The notes: a model not told the origin generated them from the sequence alone. A stretch of DNA of 31,371 nucleotides from Pseudomonadota bacterium (GCA_021828605.1 JAJZEG010000046.1:1-31371); one strand, 5' to 3'. Positions 15,960-24,966 are shown, numbered from the stretch's first letter. Numbers and translations: made by a program.

Positions 15960-15996
15960 GGTAGTGTCTCAGTTTGAATCAAGCTGAGATACTACC
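15960..15996. terminator. Hairpin between convergent mntR and fic
   Basis: GGTAGTGTCTCAG (15960-15972) pairs with CTGAGATACTACC (15984-15996) at 12 of 13 positions around an 11-nt loop. It sits between the ends of two converging genes, so a two-way terminator is the simplest reading. No T-run follows on either strand. Because it marks the border of a patch with different composition, it could also be the remnant end of a mobile element. Confidence 0.45.
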
Positions 15997-16011
15997 AAAC
16001 CGAACAAATGC

Positions 16012-16668
16012 CTATCCGGACCCCGCGCCGTCTGGCGGTGCGTCGTTGCTATCTGAGGGTTTGATCCCAGCGGACGAAAGTTGCTCGGAAAGCAATTGCG
16101 ATACGAGGGTGTGAAGTGGCGTCAGATCAAGATTCCCGGATGCGTTTGAGTGGTCCACGTTTTGCAAAGCCTTCACATATGCATCCCGATTGCGGCGTAG
16201 CAGTTCCGGCAGTATAATGTCGCCTGGGAGCCAAGCTTCAGTAGCAACACAAAGCACAAAATAAGCAGCCGCTCTAGCTGTCCGTCCGTTACCGTTGATA
16301 AACGGGTGTATGTGGTTGATGCGCCAGAGAACATATGTCGCAAGGGCTACCGGGTCCGCACTTCCCCAATGTCGATTGACCTGATTAACGAGGTCATCCA
16401 TCAGAGCTTGAACGCGAAAATGATCTGGAGGCTCATATTCTCCCACACGCACACGGCAAGGACGAAACTCGCCCGCTGCTACATGCAGGCAAGCAATTGC
16501 ATGATAATTCAGTGCTTTAATGATCGCTTGGGAGAGAAACGGGCGTTCAATTTCTAGCGATGCCAGCACCATAGACCGCAAGAAATCGTAATGTCGGTTT
16601 CCGTTTGCAATCTCTAATGTTTGATAAGCCGGTGAGGCCTCGCTGCCCGTGATTTCAAATAAGATCAC
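16012..16668 (-). CDS. Fic-domain protein (AMP-transferase type)
   Basis: A 218-residue Fic protein. Fic enzymes usually transfer AMP (sometimes UMP or phosphate groups) from a nucleotide to a target hydroxyl, and often act as toxins. The full catalytic motif HPFINGNGRTAR is present at 121-132, with the His base, the anion-hole Asn and both Arg, so activity is expected. The N-terminal helix segment ALNYHAIACLH and the RVGEYEPP flap-like segment are also family features. No clear inhibitory (S/T)xxxE(G/N) motif was found in the protein itself. It starts with GTG directly after the stop of the 63-residue ORF upstream, so the pair should be co-translated. Base composition is less GC-rich than in the neighbours, suggesting horizontal transfer. 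Target unknown. Confidence 0.88.
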   Translation of the reverse strand: MILFEITGSEASPAYQTLEIANGNRHYDFLRSMVLASLEIERPFLSQAIIKALNYHAIACLHVAAGEFRPCRVRVGEYEPPDHFRVQALMDDLVNQVNRHWGSADPVALATYVLWRINHIHPFINGNGRTARAAAYFVLCVATEAWLPGDIILPELLRRNRDAYVKALQNVDHSNASGNLDLTPLHTLVSQLLSEQLSSAGIKPSDSNDAPPDGAGSG

Positions 16669-16860
16669 CTATTCAGCTTTCCGTCCTTCCTGCTTGGCAA
16701 GGACGCGTTCCACGCGGTCTCGGGTCGCGCCATTTTTCTGCCCAAGAGATCCCATTACGAAGGAAATCCTTTGCGCATGTAGCTCAGCTTCGGTCAGTCG
16801 GCGACCAACTGATTGCCGAAGCGCTTCAAGCAGCGATTTATTCGTAGTAAGATTATCCAT
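16669..16860 (-). CDS. Small protein paired with Fic (possible antitoxin)
   Basis: A 63-residue, mostly helical, charged protein. Visible landmarks are LLEALRQSVGRRLTEAELHA, QRISFVMGSLGQ and TRDRVERVLAKQEG. The ATG at 16860 is chosen because GAGGGGG lies 6 nt before it; the upstream ATG at 16866 would leave no room. Its TAG is immediately followed by the fic GTG, the arrangement expected for an antitoxin-toxin pair such as VbhA-VbhT. However, the inhibitory (S/T)xxxE(G/N) motif of known Fic antitoxins was not found, so the antitoxin role is an inference from position and size. Confidence 0.6.
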   Translation of the reverse strand: MDNLTTNKSLLEALRQSVGRRLTEAELHAQRISFVMGSLGQKNGATRDRVERVLAKQEGRKAE

Positions 16861-16888
16861 GATCATCCCCCTCAATCTTCGCACTTCT

Positions 16889-16916
16889 TATATAAGCGCA
16901 TTTTTCAACACAAAAA
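16889..16916 (-). promoter_or_regulatory. Candidate promoter of the small-protein/fic operon
   Basis: On the minus strand TTTTTG (16916-16911) is followed after 16 bp by TATATA (16894-16889), inside the self-complementary TTATATAA. The stretch is clearly AT-rich compared with the surrounding DNA and lies 28 bp before the small-protein ATG. Confidence 0.4.
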
Positions 16917-17130
16917 TTAACTAACGATGAAAAATGACTGTTGAGTCTTTTAAGCCACACGCTGAACTGGATCTCAAGCCGAAAATGCAGGAAAATAGGG
17001 ATTCACCGGTCAGAAAATTAGCCCCCGATCACTCTGAGGCATTTTGCCGAGAAAATCCAAATATGAGGCGAAACGGTCTAGCTGCTCCCTTGGTAGCTCA
17101 CTTTCCGGCCTGGTGGTGTACGGTTCCGTA

Positions 17131-17307
17131 TCACGTCTGCGGCCCTCGCTTTCTCGCCAGGCGCCGCACCGTCAACACACGATAGCCCACCACTTCCAGG
17201 TAATGCTGCTGCTGACGCGTGCCCATTATCGCGGCGGGCGGCGGATCCAAATGCCACCGCACCGCTCGACCCTCATTGATGATCCGATTAACGCAAAACG
17301 ACATCAT
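17131..17307 (-). CDS. Hypothetical 58-residue basic protein or gene remnant
   Basis: An ATG-started minus-strand frame of 58 codons. The product is basic and has a protein-like mix of residues (for example WHLDPPPAAIMGTRQQQHYL, then VVGYRVLTVRRLARKRG near the end). No family is recognised and no ribosome binding site is clear. It may be a small gene, or the C-terminal remnant of a longer gene lost in the same event that brought in the fic patch: the frame is closed upstream by two stop codons 9-15 bp before the ATG. Confidence 0.3.
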   Translation of the reverse strand: MMSFCVNRIINEGRAVRWHLDPPPAAIMGTRQQQHYLEVVGYRVLTVRRLARKRGPQT

Positions 17308-17318
17308 TGTCGTGCGTT
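17290..17318. promoter_or_regulatory. Palindrome over the start of the 58-codon ORF
   Basis: AACGC (17290-17294) pairs with GCGTT (17314-17318), and ACGACA (17298-17303) with TGTCGT (17308-17313), around a 4-nt TCAT loop; three A residues are bulged on one side. The symmetry suits an operator or a short RNA hairpin. Its link to the overlapping ORF is unproven. Confidence 0.35.
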
Positions 17319-17381
17319 ATCAGGCCTCTCGTCGCTAAGGGTGGAAAATTACCTTTGCGTTACAAAAATTATGTCCTGGCG

Positions 17382-18161
17382 CTAAACTACCATGGTCCCG
17401 CCATCGACTGCGAGGATTTGCCCGGTGATATGACCCGACGCCGCCGAGCAGAACAGCAAGGCCGCGCCCTTCAGATCACTGTCATTGCCGATTTTGCCGA
17501 GCGGGGTTTTGGCGATCACCTGCTGCTCGAACTGGCCGAGAATTCCCTTGGTCATTTTTGACGGGAAAAACCCAGGCGCGATCGCATTCACGGTAATGTT
17601 ATGCGGAGCCCATTCGGCGGCCAAAGCGCGGGTTAGGTTCACCACCGCACCTTTGGAGGTGTTGTAGGGGATGGTGCCGGTAATATCGGGATGATGGCCG
17701 CGCAGACCGGCGATGGAGGCGATGTTCAGAATTTTCCCGGACCGCTGCGGGATCATCGAGCGGCGGGCAATCTCCTGGGTCAAAAAGAACAGGCGGGTGA
17801 CGTTCAAATTCATCACCCGCGCCCAGGCATCCAGCGTGACCTCGGACGCGGGCGCCCCCCAGGTCGCACCGGCATTATTGACCAGGATATTGATCTCGCC
17901 ATGGGCGGCGAGCACCGCGTCGGCCAAGGTTTGCGGGCCATCTTCCTTGCCCAGATCCACCGCATGGGCAGTCGCTTTCACGCCCAACTTGGTCAAATGC
18001 GCAATCGCCGCGTCAAGCTCGTCGGTTTTGCGCGCGGAGATGGCGATGGTCGCGCCGAACTCGCCGAGCGCCTCGGCGATCTGCAAGCCCAAGCCGCGCG
18101 ATCCGCCGGTGATCAGCACCCGCTTACCGGTCAAATCAAACAAACTCTTCAAATCAGCCAT
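17382..18161 (-). CDS. Short-chain dehydrogenase/reductase
   Basis: A 259-residue classical SDR. The Rossmann nucleotide loop is TGGSRGLG (18-25), the structural NNAG motif is at 95-98, and the catalytic Ser-Tyr-Lys set is S149, Y166 and K170 (YNTSK). The basic residue after the second strand (ISARK) suggests preference for NADP(H). Resemblance is to 3-oxoacyl reductases, RhlG-type and gluconate 5-dehydrogenase-type enzymes; the substrate cannot be fixed from sequence. AGGGGG lies 7 nt before the ATG. It is divergent from the acyl-CoA ligase gene 106 bp away, so a shared regulatory region and a role in lipid or acyl-CoA metabolism are plausible. Confidence 0.85.
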   Translation of the reverse strand: MADLKSLFDLTGKRVLITGGSRGLGLQIAEALGEFGATIAISARKTDELDAAIAHLTKLGVKATAHAVDLGKEDGPQTLADAVLAAHGEINILVNNAGATWGAPASEVTLDAWARVMNLNVTRLFFLTQEIARRSMIPQRSGKILNIASIAGLRGHHPDITGTIPYNTSKGAVVNLTRALAAEWAPHNITVNAIAPGFFPSKMTKGILGQFEQQVIAKTPLGKIGNDSDLKGAALLFCSAASGHITGQILAVDGGTMVV

Positions 18162-18267
18162 CGCGTTTCCCCCTGATGATTATCGCACGACACGGCGCCC
18201 CGATTCTGAGCGAGGATTGACGATTCCGATACGCTCCTATCCAATAGACGGCAACCGGAGGAAACCA

Positions 18268-19914
18268 ATGAGTATGACTGCTCTGCCGAACAGCTATCCG
18301 CTGCTGATTAAACAAATCCTGAAAATGCCTTTGGCCCAAGCCAGCCAGCGTCAGATTGTTTATCGCGGCGACCAACGGTTTTCCTATCCGCAATTTGCCG
18401 AGCGGGTGCATCGCCTGGCCGGTGCGCTCGATGCGCTGGGCGCGCAAGGCGGCACGACAGTCGCGGTGATGGATTGGGACAGTCATCGCTATCTCGAAGC
18501 CTATTTCGCGATCCCCATGTCAGGCTGTGTGCTGATGACCGCCAATATTCGCCTCAGCCCCGAACAAATCGCTTATACGCTCGATCATTCCGGGGCGGAA
18601 ATTCTGCTGATCCATCGCGACTTCCTGCCGGTGCTTGAGGCGATCCGTGCGCGCCTGCCCAAACTGCGCCATCTGGTGTTGCTTGATGATGCGGGCGAGA
18701 ATTCGCTGCCGGACGGTTTTACCGGTGAGTATGAAACCCTGCTCGCCGCAGCACCGGCCAAGCGCGACTTCCCCGATTTTGATGAAAACACCCAGGCGAC
18801 CACCTTCTACACCACCGGCACCACCGGCCTGCCGAAAGGGGTGATGTTCAGCCATCGGCAAATCGTGCTGCACACGCTCGGCACCATGGCGACGCTGATG
18901 ATGGCCGGGCTGAACGCGAAATTTTCGCGCGAAGATGTCTATATGCCGCTCACCCCGATGTTTCATGTCCATGCCTGGGGCTTCCCGTTCGCCGCCACCA
19001 TGATGGGCATGCAGCAAATCTATGTTGGGCGTTTCCTGCCGGAGGTGGTGTTGAAACTGCTCGCCACCGAGCGGGTCACCATTTCCCATTGCGTGCCGAC
19101 CATTATGCATATGATCCTGTCAGCACCTGCCGCGAGCGCGATTGATTTCAAAGGCTGGCACGTGATCATTGGTGGTTCCGCTTTGCCGCGCGCTTTGTGC
19201 GAAGCGGCGATGGCGCGTGGGATTGATATTTTTGCCGGCTATGGCATGTCGGAAACCTGTCCGCTGATGACCATGAGCCAGTTGCGCAGCACCACGCTTG
19301 ATACTGCCACGGATCGCCGCGAAGCCGAAATCGCCACCCGCACCGCGGCCGGGCTGCCCGCCGTGTTCGTTGAAATCCGCATCGTCGATGAAGCGATGAA
19401 CGACCTGCCGCGTGATGGGAAATCGATTGGCGAAGTGGTCACCCGATCACCTTATCTAACACCGGGTTATGCGAATAATCCAGAGGCCTCCGCCGCCCTT
19501 TGGCAGGGTGGCTGGCTGCATACCGGCGATTTGGGCATGCTCGATCCCGACGGCACGCTCCATATTGTGGATCGGCTGAAGGATGTGGTGAAAACCGGCG
19601 GCGAATGGGTGTCCTCAATTGGCATCGAGGATATTCTGCTGCAACATCCTGCGGTCGCCGAAGTGGCGGTGATCGGGGTTCCCGATGAGCGGTGGGGCGA
19701 ACGTCCGCTTGCCGTCATCGTCCCCCGCTTGGGTCAGACCATCGAGGAGGAGGCGATCAAAGCCCATGTCCGCGCCCGCGCCGACGCGGGTGAAATTTCG
19801 CGCTATGCGGTGCCGGACCGGGTGGTTTTCGTCGAAGCGCTCGATAAAACCTCGGTTGGTAAACTCGATAAGAAAGCCATGCGCGCGCGCTTGGCCACGA
19901 CGACGGTTAGCTAG
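18268..19914 (+). CDS. AlkK-like fatty acyl-CoA ligase
   Basis: A 548-residue adenylate-forming enzyme that activates a fatty acid to its CoA ester via an acyl-AMP. Motifs: the phosphate-binding loop [12 protein letters not shown] at 181-192, [10 protein letters not shown] (typical of the AlkK medium-chain branch), GYGMSETCP (A5), [21 protein letters not shown] (hinge), and the catalytic C-terminal Lys in TSVGKLDKK. Length and motif wording are close to Pseudomonas AlkK (546 residues). The ATG at 18268 has GGAGG 6 nt upstream; the open frame continues upstream only antisense to the SDR gene. A long hairpin (19922-19992) follows the stop, so it is probably a separate transcript from prpD. Confidence 0.9.
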   Translation: MSMTALPNSYPLLIKQILKMPLAQASQRQIVYRGDQRFSYPQFAERVHRLAGALDALGAQGGTTVAVMDWDSHRYLEAYFAIPMSGCVLMTANIRLSPEQIAYTLDHSGAEILLIHRDFLPVLEAIRARLPKLRHLVLLDDAGENSLPDGFTGEYETLLAAAPAKRDFPDFDENTQATTFYTTGTTGLPKGVMFSHRQIVLHTLGTMATLMMAGLNAKFSREDVYMPLTPMFHVHAWGFPFAATMMGMQQIYVGRFLPEVVLKLLATERVTISHCVPTIMHMILSAPAASAIDFKGWHVIIGGSALPRALCEAAMARGIDIFAGYGMSETCPLMTMSQLRSTTLDTATDRREAEIATRTAAGLPAVFVEIRIVDEAMNDLPRDGKSIGEVVTRSPYLTPGYANNPEASAALWQGGWLHTGDLGMLDPDGTLHIVDRLKDVVKTGGEWVSSIGIEDILLQHPAVAEVAVIGVPDERWGERPLAVIVPRLGQTIEEEAIKAHVRARADAGEISRYAVPDRVVFVEALDKTSVGKLDKKAMRARLATTTVS

Positions 19915-19921
19915 AGTTGTT

Positions 19922-19992
19922 GAGCAGGCGCGGGCGAACCCGGCAAGGCCGCTCTGCGTCGGCGGGCCTTGTCATTCCGGTTCGCTTTGCTC
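19922..19992 (+). terminator. Long imperfect hairpin after the acyl-CoA ligase gene
   Basis: Three nested pairs of complementary arms share one centre: GAGCA (19922-19926) with TGCTC (19988-19992), CGAACC (19935-19940) with GGTTCG (19979-19984), and CAAGGCC (19944-19950) with GGCCTTG (19965-19971). It begins 8 bp after the stop and is likely to end or stabilise the ligase mRNA. No T-run follows. Confidence 0.5.
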
Positions 19993-20065
19993 ATCCTGCA
20001 CGATAATTCACCGTTCCGCCCCCTATATTCCTGACCACCCGCCTTGCCGAAAGTTGGATAACACT

Positions 20066-21565
20066 ATGAAAATGCATGAAATTCGCGTCCATCCCTCAAA
20101 ATCAGACCTCACCCGCGACGACCAGCTCGCCTGGAAGATCGCCCAGGTCGCCGCCGATAAGGTTGCGGTGCCGCGCGATGTTACCGCGATGATTGTCAAT
20201 CGGATTATTGATAATGCCTCGGTCGCCATTGCCTCAGTCAACCGCCGCCCGGTGATCACCGCGCGTGACATGGCGTTGGCCCATAGCCGCCGTGGTGGTG
20301 CGACCGTGTTTGGCATGCCCGGGCGCAAAACCGTGAGCCCGGAATGGGCCGCCTGGGCCAACGGCACGGCGGTGCGCGAGCTTGATTATCATGATACGTT
20401 CCTCGCTGCCGATTATTCACATCCCGGCGATAATATCCCGCCGATTCTGGCCGTGGCACAAACCATGGAGCGCAACGGACGTGATTTGATCCGGGGCATC
20501 GCCACCGGCTATGAAATCCAGATCAATCTGGTCCGCGCGATTTGTTTGCATGAATGGAAAAAAGACCATATCGCGCATCTGGCCCCGGCCCAGGCTGCGG
20601 GGATTGGCACCTTGCTCGGCCTCAAGCCCGAGGTGATTTTCCAGGCGGTGCAGCAAGCCGTCCATGTTAGCTTCACCACCCGCCAATCGCGCAAAGGTGA
20701 AATCAGCTCGTGGAAGGCCTTCGCGCCTGCCCATGCGGGCAAGCTGGCGATTGAAGCGGTGGACCGGGCGATGCGCGGCGAAGGCGCACCGAGCCCGGTT
20801 TATGAGGGCGAGGACAGTGTGATTGCCTGGATGCTCGGCGGTAAAACGGCGACCTATCAGGTGCCGCTGCCGGAAAAAGGCGAGGCCAAGCGCGCGATCA
20901 TGGACAGCTACACCAAGGAGCATTCTGCGGAATATCAAAGCCAGGCACTGATCGACCTCGCTTTTCGGATGCGTGAAAAAATCACCGATTTTGCCGCCAT
21001 CAAACGCATTACCATCCACACCTCGCATCACACCCATTATGTGATCGGGACTGGCGCCAATGATCCGCAAAAAATGGACCCCAAAGCGTCGCGGGAAACA
21101 CTTGATCACTCGATCATGTATATTTTCGCAATCGCTCTCCAGGATGGAAGCTGGCATCACGTTGATAGCTACGCGCCCAAGCGCGCGCAGCGGGCCGACA
21201 CGGTGGCGCTTTGGCATAAAATCAGCACCACCGAGGATAAAAACTGGACCAAACGCTACCATTCCGCCGATCCGGCAGAAAAAGCCTTCGGTGGCCGCGT
21301 GGAAATCGAGTTCAATAATGGCTCGGTGCTGACCGACGAACTCGCGGTTGCCAATGCCCATTCGCTGGGGGCGCATCCGTTCGAACGCGCTGATTACATT
21401 CGGAAATTCGAAATTTTGACCGAGGGGTTGATCACGCCGCGCGAATCGGCCCGGTTCCTCGAAGCGGTGCAGGAGCTGCCTGATTTGCCCGCAGGCGAGC
21501 TGGACCGCCTCAACGTGGCGATGCCGGCGAATGCCGTGCAGCACGGCAAGGCCGGTATTTTTTGA
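20066..21565 (+). CDS. prpD: 2-methylcitrate dehydratase (MmgE/PrpD family)
   Basis: A 499-residue MmgE/PrpD-family protein, normal length for PrpD, which removes water from 2-methylcitrate to give 2-methyl-cis-aconitate in the methylcitrate cycle. Family segments seen are [20 protein letters not shown] in the helical domain, [12 protein letters not shown], and [16 protein letters not shown], plus the C-terminal alpha/beta domain with [13 protein letters not shown]. The function is supported by the adjacent prpC and prpB. The ATG at 20066 is chosen because the conserved region begins shortly after; the ribosome binding site is weak. No PrpR-type regulator, acnD or prpF was seen here. The intergenic two-hairpin repeat directly follows its stop. 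Confidence 0.93.
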   Translation: MKMHEIRVHPSKSDLTRDDQLAWKIAQVAADKVAVPRDVTAMIVNRIIDNASVAIASVNRRPVITARDMALAHSRRGGATVFGMPGRKTVSPEWAAWANGTAVRELDYHDTFLAADYSHPGDNIPPILAVAQTMERNGRDLIRGIATGYEIQINLVRAICLHEWKKDHIAHLAPAQAAGIGTLLGLKPEVIFQAVQQAVHVSFTTRQSRKGEISSWKAFAPAHAGKLAIEAVDRAMRGEGAPSPVYEGEDSVIAWMLGGKTATYQVPLPEKGEAKRAIMDSYTKEHSAEYQSQALIDLAFRMREKITDFAAIKRITIHTSHHTHYVIGTGANDPQKMDPKASRETLDHSIMYIFAIALQDGSWHHVDSYAPKRAQRADTVALWHKISTTEDKNWTKRYHSADPAEKAFGGRVEIEFNNGSVLTDELAVANAHSLGAHPFERADYIRKFEILTEGLITPRESARFLEAVQELPDLPAGELDRLNVAMPANAVQHGKAGIF

Positions 21566-21567
21566 CC

Positions 21568-21674
21568 CTAGAGCAACATCCGATCAAATGGACTCATCTG
21601 ATCGGATAAAGTTGCTCGCCAATACAATGATATAGAGCATTATCCGTGAGGCGATGCGAACGGAAAATGCTCTA
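21568..21674 (+). repeat. Two-hairpin intergenic repeat, copy A
   Basis: This ~107-bp element lies between prpD and prpC. Hairpin 1 has GAGCAAC (21571-21577) with GTTGCTC (21611-21617) and inner TCCGATCA (21579-21586) with TGATCGGA (21599-21606). Hairpin 2 has AGAGCATT (21634-21641) with AATGCTCT (21666-21673) and inner TCCG with CGGA. The same element recurs at 31201-31306 on the other strand, again directly after a stop codon and before a same-strand gene. It resembles the short palindromic intergenic repeats common in alphaproteobacteria. Confidence 0.9.
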
Positions 21675-21694
21675 ATGTCCGACAGGAGCCACGC

Positions 21695-22843
21695 ATGAGC
21701 GAACCCACCGCGTTCAAACCGAAGAAATCTGTGGCCCTGTCGGGCGTTACCGCTGGTAACACCGCGTTATGCAGTGTCGGGCGCACCGGCAATGACTTGA
21801 ATTATCGGGGCTATGATATTCTTGATATTGCCGAGACGTGCAGTTTCGAGGAAATCGCGCATCTATTGATCCACGAAACCTTGCCGACCCGCGCCGAGCT
21901 GGTGGCGTATGAGACCAAATTGCGCAGCCTGCGCGGCATTCCGCATTCGGTTCGCCTTATGCTTGAAGCGTTGCCGGCGGCGACGCACCCGATGGATGTG
22001 TTGCGCACGGGGGTCTCGGCGTTAGGGTGCGCTTTGCCTGAGGCGCATGATCACAGTCAGGCCGGGGCGCGGGATATTGCGGATCGGCTGATCGCCTCGC
22101 TCGGCTCGATGTTGTTTTATTGGTATCATTTCGCGACCAATGGCAAACGCATTGATGTCGAAACGGATGATGCCACCGTCGCTGGGCATATTTTGCACTT
22201 ATTGCACGGCAAGCCTGCCTCGGCGGACTGGGTGCGGGCGATGCACACCTCGTTAATTTTATACGCCGAGCATGAATTCAACGCCTCCACCTTCGCCGCG
22301 CGCGTAGTGGCGGGCACCGGGTCGGACCTCTATTCCGCGATCACCGGCGGGATCGGCGCGTTGCGCGGGCCAAAACATGGCGGTGCGAATGAGTTCGCGT
22401 TCGAGGTGCAGAAACGCTACGCCACACCCGATGAAGCCGAGGCGGATATTCGCCGCCGGATTGAGGCGCGGGAAGTGATTATCGGGTTTGGCCATCCGGT
22501 GTACACCATCGCCGATCCGCGCAATGGGGTGATCCGCCGGGTTGCTGAAAAACTCTCGAACGATGCCGGTAACACCAAAATGTTCGACATCGCCGCGCGG
22601 TTAGAGACGGTGATGTGGGACGCGAAAAAAATGTTTCCCAATCTCGATTGGTTCAGTGCCGTCTCCTATCATATGATGGGGGTACCAACGGCGATGTTTA
22701 CCCCGCTTTTTGTGATAGCGCGCACCACCGGCTGGTCCGCGCATGTGATGGAACAGCGGATTGACAATAAAATCATCCGACCCGCCGCCAACTATATTGG
22801 CCCGGAAAATCGCCACGCCGTCCCGCTTGATCAGCGCGGGTGA
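21695..22843 (+). CDS. prpC: 2-methylcitrate synthase
   Basis: PrpC joins propionyl-CoA with oxaloacetate to form 2-methylcitrate. The 382-residue protein belongs to the short citrate synthase group; the catalytic set is H228 (GPKHGGANE), H267 (GFGHPVY) and D318 ([10 protein letters not shown]). The N-terminal [20 protein letters not shown] and [10 protein letters not shown] segments are typical of methylcitrate synthases, and its place between prpD and prpB decides against a housekeeping citrate synthase. The ATG at 21695 has AGGAG 7 nt upstream. prpB starts 9 bp after its stop, so these two share a transcript; the repeat upstream may separate or tune its expression relative to prpD. Confidence 0.94.
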   Translation: MSEPTAFKPKKSVALSGVTAGNTALCSVGRTGNDLNYRGYDILDIAETCSFEEIAHLLIHETLPTRAELVAYETKLRSLRGIPHSVRLMLEALPAATHPMDVLRTGVSALGCALPEAHDHSQAGARDIADRLIASLGSMLFYWYHFATNGKRIDVETDDATVAGHILHLLHGKPASADWVRAMHTSLILYAEHEFNASTFAARVVAGTGSDLYSAITGGIGALRGPKHGGANEFAFEVQKRYATPDEAEADIRRRIEAREVIIGFGHPVYTIADPRNGVIRRVAEKLSNDAGNTKMFDIAARLETVMWDAKKMFPNLDWFSAVSYHMMGVPTAMFTPLFVIARTTGWSAHVMEQRIDNKIIRPAANYIGPENRHAVPLDQRG

Positions 22844-22852
22844 AAGAACCGC

Positions 22853-23773
22853 ATGACCTACCTCACCGCTGCCACCCTCCCGCGCGAGCCTGCTGGCGAT
22901 CGGTTTCGGGCGTTGCTGAACCGGCCTCAGATTTTGGGAATTCCGGGCGCGCATAACGGGCTCGCCGCCCAGCAGGCGCGCGATGCCGGGTTCGAGGCGT
23001 GTTATTTATCGGGTGCGGCGATGACCGCCTCGATGGGCTTGCCTGATTTGGGCATTATCACCGTCGATGAGGTGTGTTTTTTCATCCGTCAGGTCAGCCG
23101 GGCTTCCGGGCTGCCGGTTTTGGTCGATGGCGATACCGGCTATGGCGAAGCGCTGAACGTGATGAATATGGTGCGCGCTTTCGAGGATGCAGGCGCTGCG
23201 GCGGTGCATATCGAAGATCAGATCCTGCCGAAAAAATGTGGGCATTTGAACGATAAAAAATTGGCCCATCCCGATGATATGGCTGCCAAAATCGCGGCGG
23301 CGGCACAGGCAAGGCGGCATCTCTATCTGATTGCCCGGACCGATGCCGCTGCGAGCGAAGGCATTGAGGGTGCGGTTTCGCGGGCGAAACATTATCTGGC
23401 CGCCGGGGCGGATGCGATTTTTCCAGAAGCCTTGCATAGTGCCGCGATGTTTCGTGAATTTGCCGCGCGCATGGATGGCGCGCCCTTGCTCGCCAATATG
23501 ACCGAGTTTGGCAAGACGCCGTTTTTCACCAAAGACGAATTCGAGGCGATGGGCTATCGGATGGTGATCTGGCCGGTGACCTCGCTGCGGGTGGCGGCCA
23601 AGGCGGTGGCAAAACTATACACAGCGATTGCCACGGATGGCGGCGCGCAGAACCAGCTTGAGGCGATGCAGACCCGCGCTGAGCTTTATGCCACCATCGG
23701 TTATGATGATTTCGAGGCGCTGGATCACTCGATTGTCAAAACCATCACCCCGCACGGCATGCCGCAAAATTGA
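22853..23773 (+). CDS. prpB: 2-methylisocitrate lyase
   Basis: PrpB splits 2-methylisocitrate into pyruvate and succinate, the last step of the methylcitrate cycle. The 306-residue protein has the isocitrate lyase/PEP mutase fold and usual length. The signature KKCGH (residues 127-131) contains the catalytic Cys (C129), and VDGDTGYG (91-98) plus HIEDQ (119-123) supply acidic magnesium ligands. MTEFGKTPFFT near the C-terminal third is also typical. The ATG lies 9 bp after prpC. Ribosome binding sequence is weak (GAAAGAA), consistent with coupling to prpC. The next gene begins 23 bp after its stop. Confidence 0.95.
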   Translation: MTYLTAATLPREPAGDRFRALLNRPQILGIPGAHNGLAAQQARDAGFEACYLSGAAMTASMGLPDLGIITVDEVCFFIRQVSRASGLPVLVDGDTGYGEALNVMNMVRAFEDAGAAAVHIEDQILPKKCGHLNDKKLAHPDDMAAKIAAAAQARRHLYLIARTDAAASEGIEGAVSRAKHYLAAGADAIFPEALHSAAMFREFAARMDGAPLLANMTEFGKTPFFTKDEFEAMGYRMVIWPVTSLRVAAKAVAKLYTAIATDGGAQNQLEAMQTRAELYATIGYDDFEALDHSIVKTITPHGMPQN

Positions 23774-23796
23774 CGCCCGGTTCGAAAGTTGACCCC

Positions 23797-24966
23797 ATGG
23801 CCCCCACAAGCGAAGCCGACCCACAATTTGATTTGACCGAGGCGCAGCGTGCCATTCGTGAGATGGCGCATGGCTTTGCCGCTGAGCATTTGGCCCCGCA
23901 TGCGTTGGACTGGGATGAGCGTCGGCATTTTCCGCTTGATGTGATCCGCTCGACCGCTGCCCTCGGGATGGGTGGGATTTATGTGCGCGAGGATGTGGGC
24001 GGCAGCGGGCTCGGCAGGCTTGATGCGGCATTGATTTTTGAGGCACTCGCCACCGGCTGCCCGGCGATCTCCGCCTATATTTCGATCCATAACATGGTTG
24101 CCTGGATGATCGACCGGTATGGCAGTGAGGCGCAGCGTCAGCGTTTTCTACCAAGCCTGACCAGCATGGAATTGTTGAGCAGCTATTGCCTGACCGAGCC
24201 GGGTGCCGGGTCCGACGCGGCGGCGCTGAAAACCCGCGCGGTGCGCGAGGGTGATTTCTATGTGCTCACCGGTGTGAAACAATTTATTTCGGGGGCGGGT
24301 GCCACTGATCTTTATTTGGTGATGGCGCGCACCAGCGATGACGGCGCGCGCGGAGTTTCGTGTTTTTTGATTCCCAAATCTGCTAAAGGTTTAAGCTTTG
24401 GCGCCAATGAACGCAAAATGGGCTGGAATGCGCAGCCGACCAGACAAGTGATTATGGATCAGGTGCGCATCGCGGCCGATCATCGGATTGGCGCGGAAGG
24501 CGATGGTTTTCGGATTGCGATGAGCGGGCTTGATGGCGGGCGGTTGAATATTGGCGCCTGCTCGCTCGGCGGTGCGCAGGCCGCACTTGACCGAACCTTG
24601 CCCTATTTGCGCGAACGCACGGCCTTTGGCAAAAGCCTGGCAGCGTTTCAGGCTTTGCAGTTTCGCTTAGCCGACATGGCAACCACCCTGGAAGCGGCGC
24701 GCATCTTTTTGTGGTTTGCTGCGGCAGCGATGGACCGGCGTGATCCGCGCGCGACCAGCCTGTGCGCGATGGCGAAGCGAATGGCGACCGATACCGGTTT
24801 CGATGTTGCTAATCAGGCGCTGCAACTTCACGGCGGCTACGGGTATTTGGCCGATTACGGCGTGGAGAAATTGGTGCGCGATTTGCGCGTGCATCAAATT
24901 CTCGAAGGGACCAACGAGATTATGCGGGTGATTATTGCCCGTGGTCTGCTGGCAGGCAACGCATGA
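23797..24966 (+). CDS. Acyl-CoA dehydrogenase, probably isobutyryl-CoA dehydrogenase
   Basis: A 389-residue FAD-dependent acyl-CoA dehydrogenase. Both family signatures are present: YCLTEPGAGSDA and LQLHGGYGYLADYGVEKLVR, the latter followed by ILEGTNEIMR with the likely catalytic base E370. Position of the base and overall wording match the ACAD8 (isobutyryl-CoA) group, which oxidises isobutyryl-CoA to methacrylyl-CoA in valine breakdown. The neighbour encoding 3-hydroxyisobutyryl-CoA hydrolase supports this over other short-chain acyl-CoA dehydrogenases. The ATG at 23797 is used; a TTG at 23770 overlapping the prpB stop is an alternative. Its end overlaps the next start (ATGA). Confidence 0.87.
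   Translation: MAPTSEADPQFDLTEAQRAIREMAHGFAAEHLAPHALDWDERRHFPLDVIRSTAALGMGGIYVREDVGGSGLGRLDAALIFEALATGCPAISAYISIHNMVAWMIDRYGSEAQRQRFLPSLTSMELLSSYCLTEPGAGSDAAALKTRAVREGDFYVLTGVKQFISGAGATDLYLVMARTSDDGARGVSCFLIPKSAKGLSFGANERKMGWNAQPTRQVIMDQVRIAADHRIGAEGDGFRIAMSGLDGGRLNIGACSLGGAQAALDRTLPYLRERTAFGKSLAAFQALQFRLADMATTLEAARIFLWFAAAAMDRRDPRATSLCAMAKRMATDTGFDVANQALQLHGGYGYLADYGVEKLVRDLRVHQILEGTNEIMRVIIARGLLAGNA

Larger units (their letters stand above)
16917..17381. other. Stretch without a recognised gene
   Basis: About 465 bp between the fic operon promoter and the SDR gene. Composition is mixed: the first ~130 bp are AT-richer, the rest GC-rich. Open frames on the plus strand (starting near 16934 and 17044) have no recognisable protein character. 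The only item of note is the 58-codon minus-strand ORF at 17131-17307 with a palindrome over its start. No tRNA, insertion-sequence ends or att-like repeat was found. Confidence 0.5.

Noticed and set aside
16934..17385. Plus-strand ORFs in the gap before the SDR gene
   Set aside because: No ribosome binding site and no protein-like composition; they read through the 58-codon minus-strand ORF and its palindrome.
17713..18267. N-terminal extension of the acyl-CoA ligase frame
   Set aside because: It is antisense to the SDR gene; the ligase family starts at 18268 behind a good ribosome binding site.
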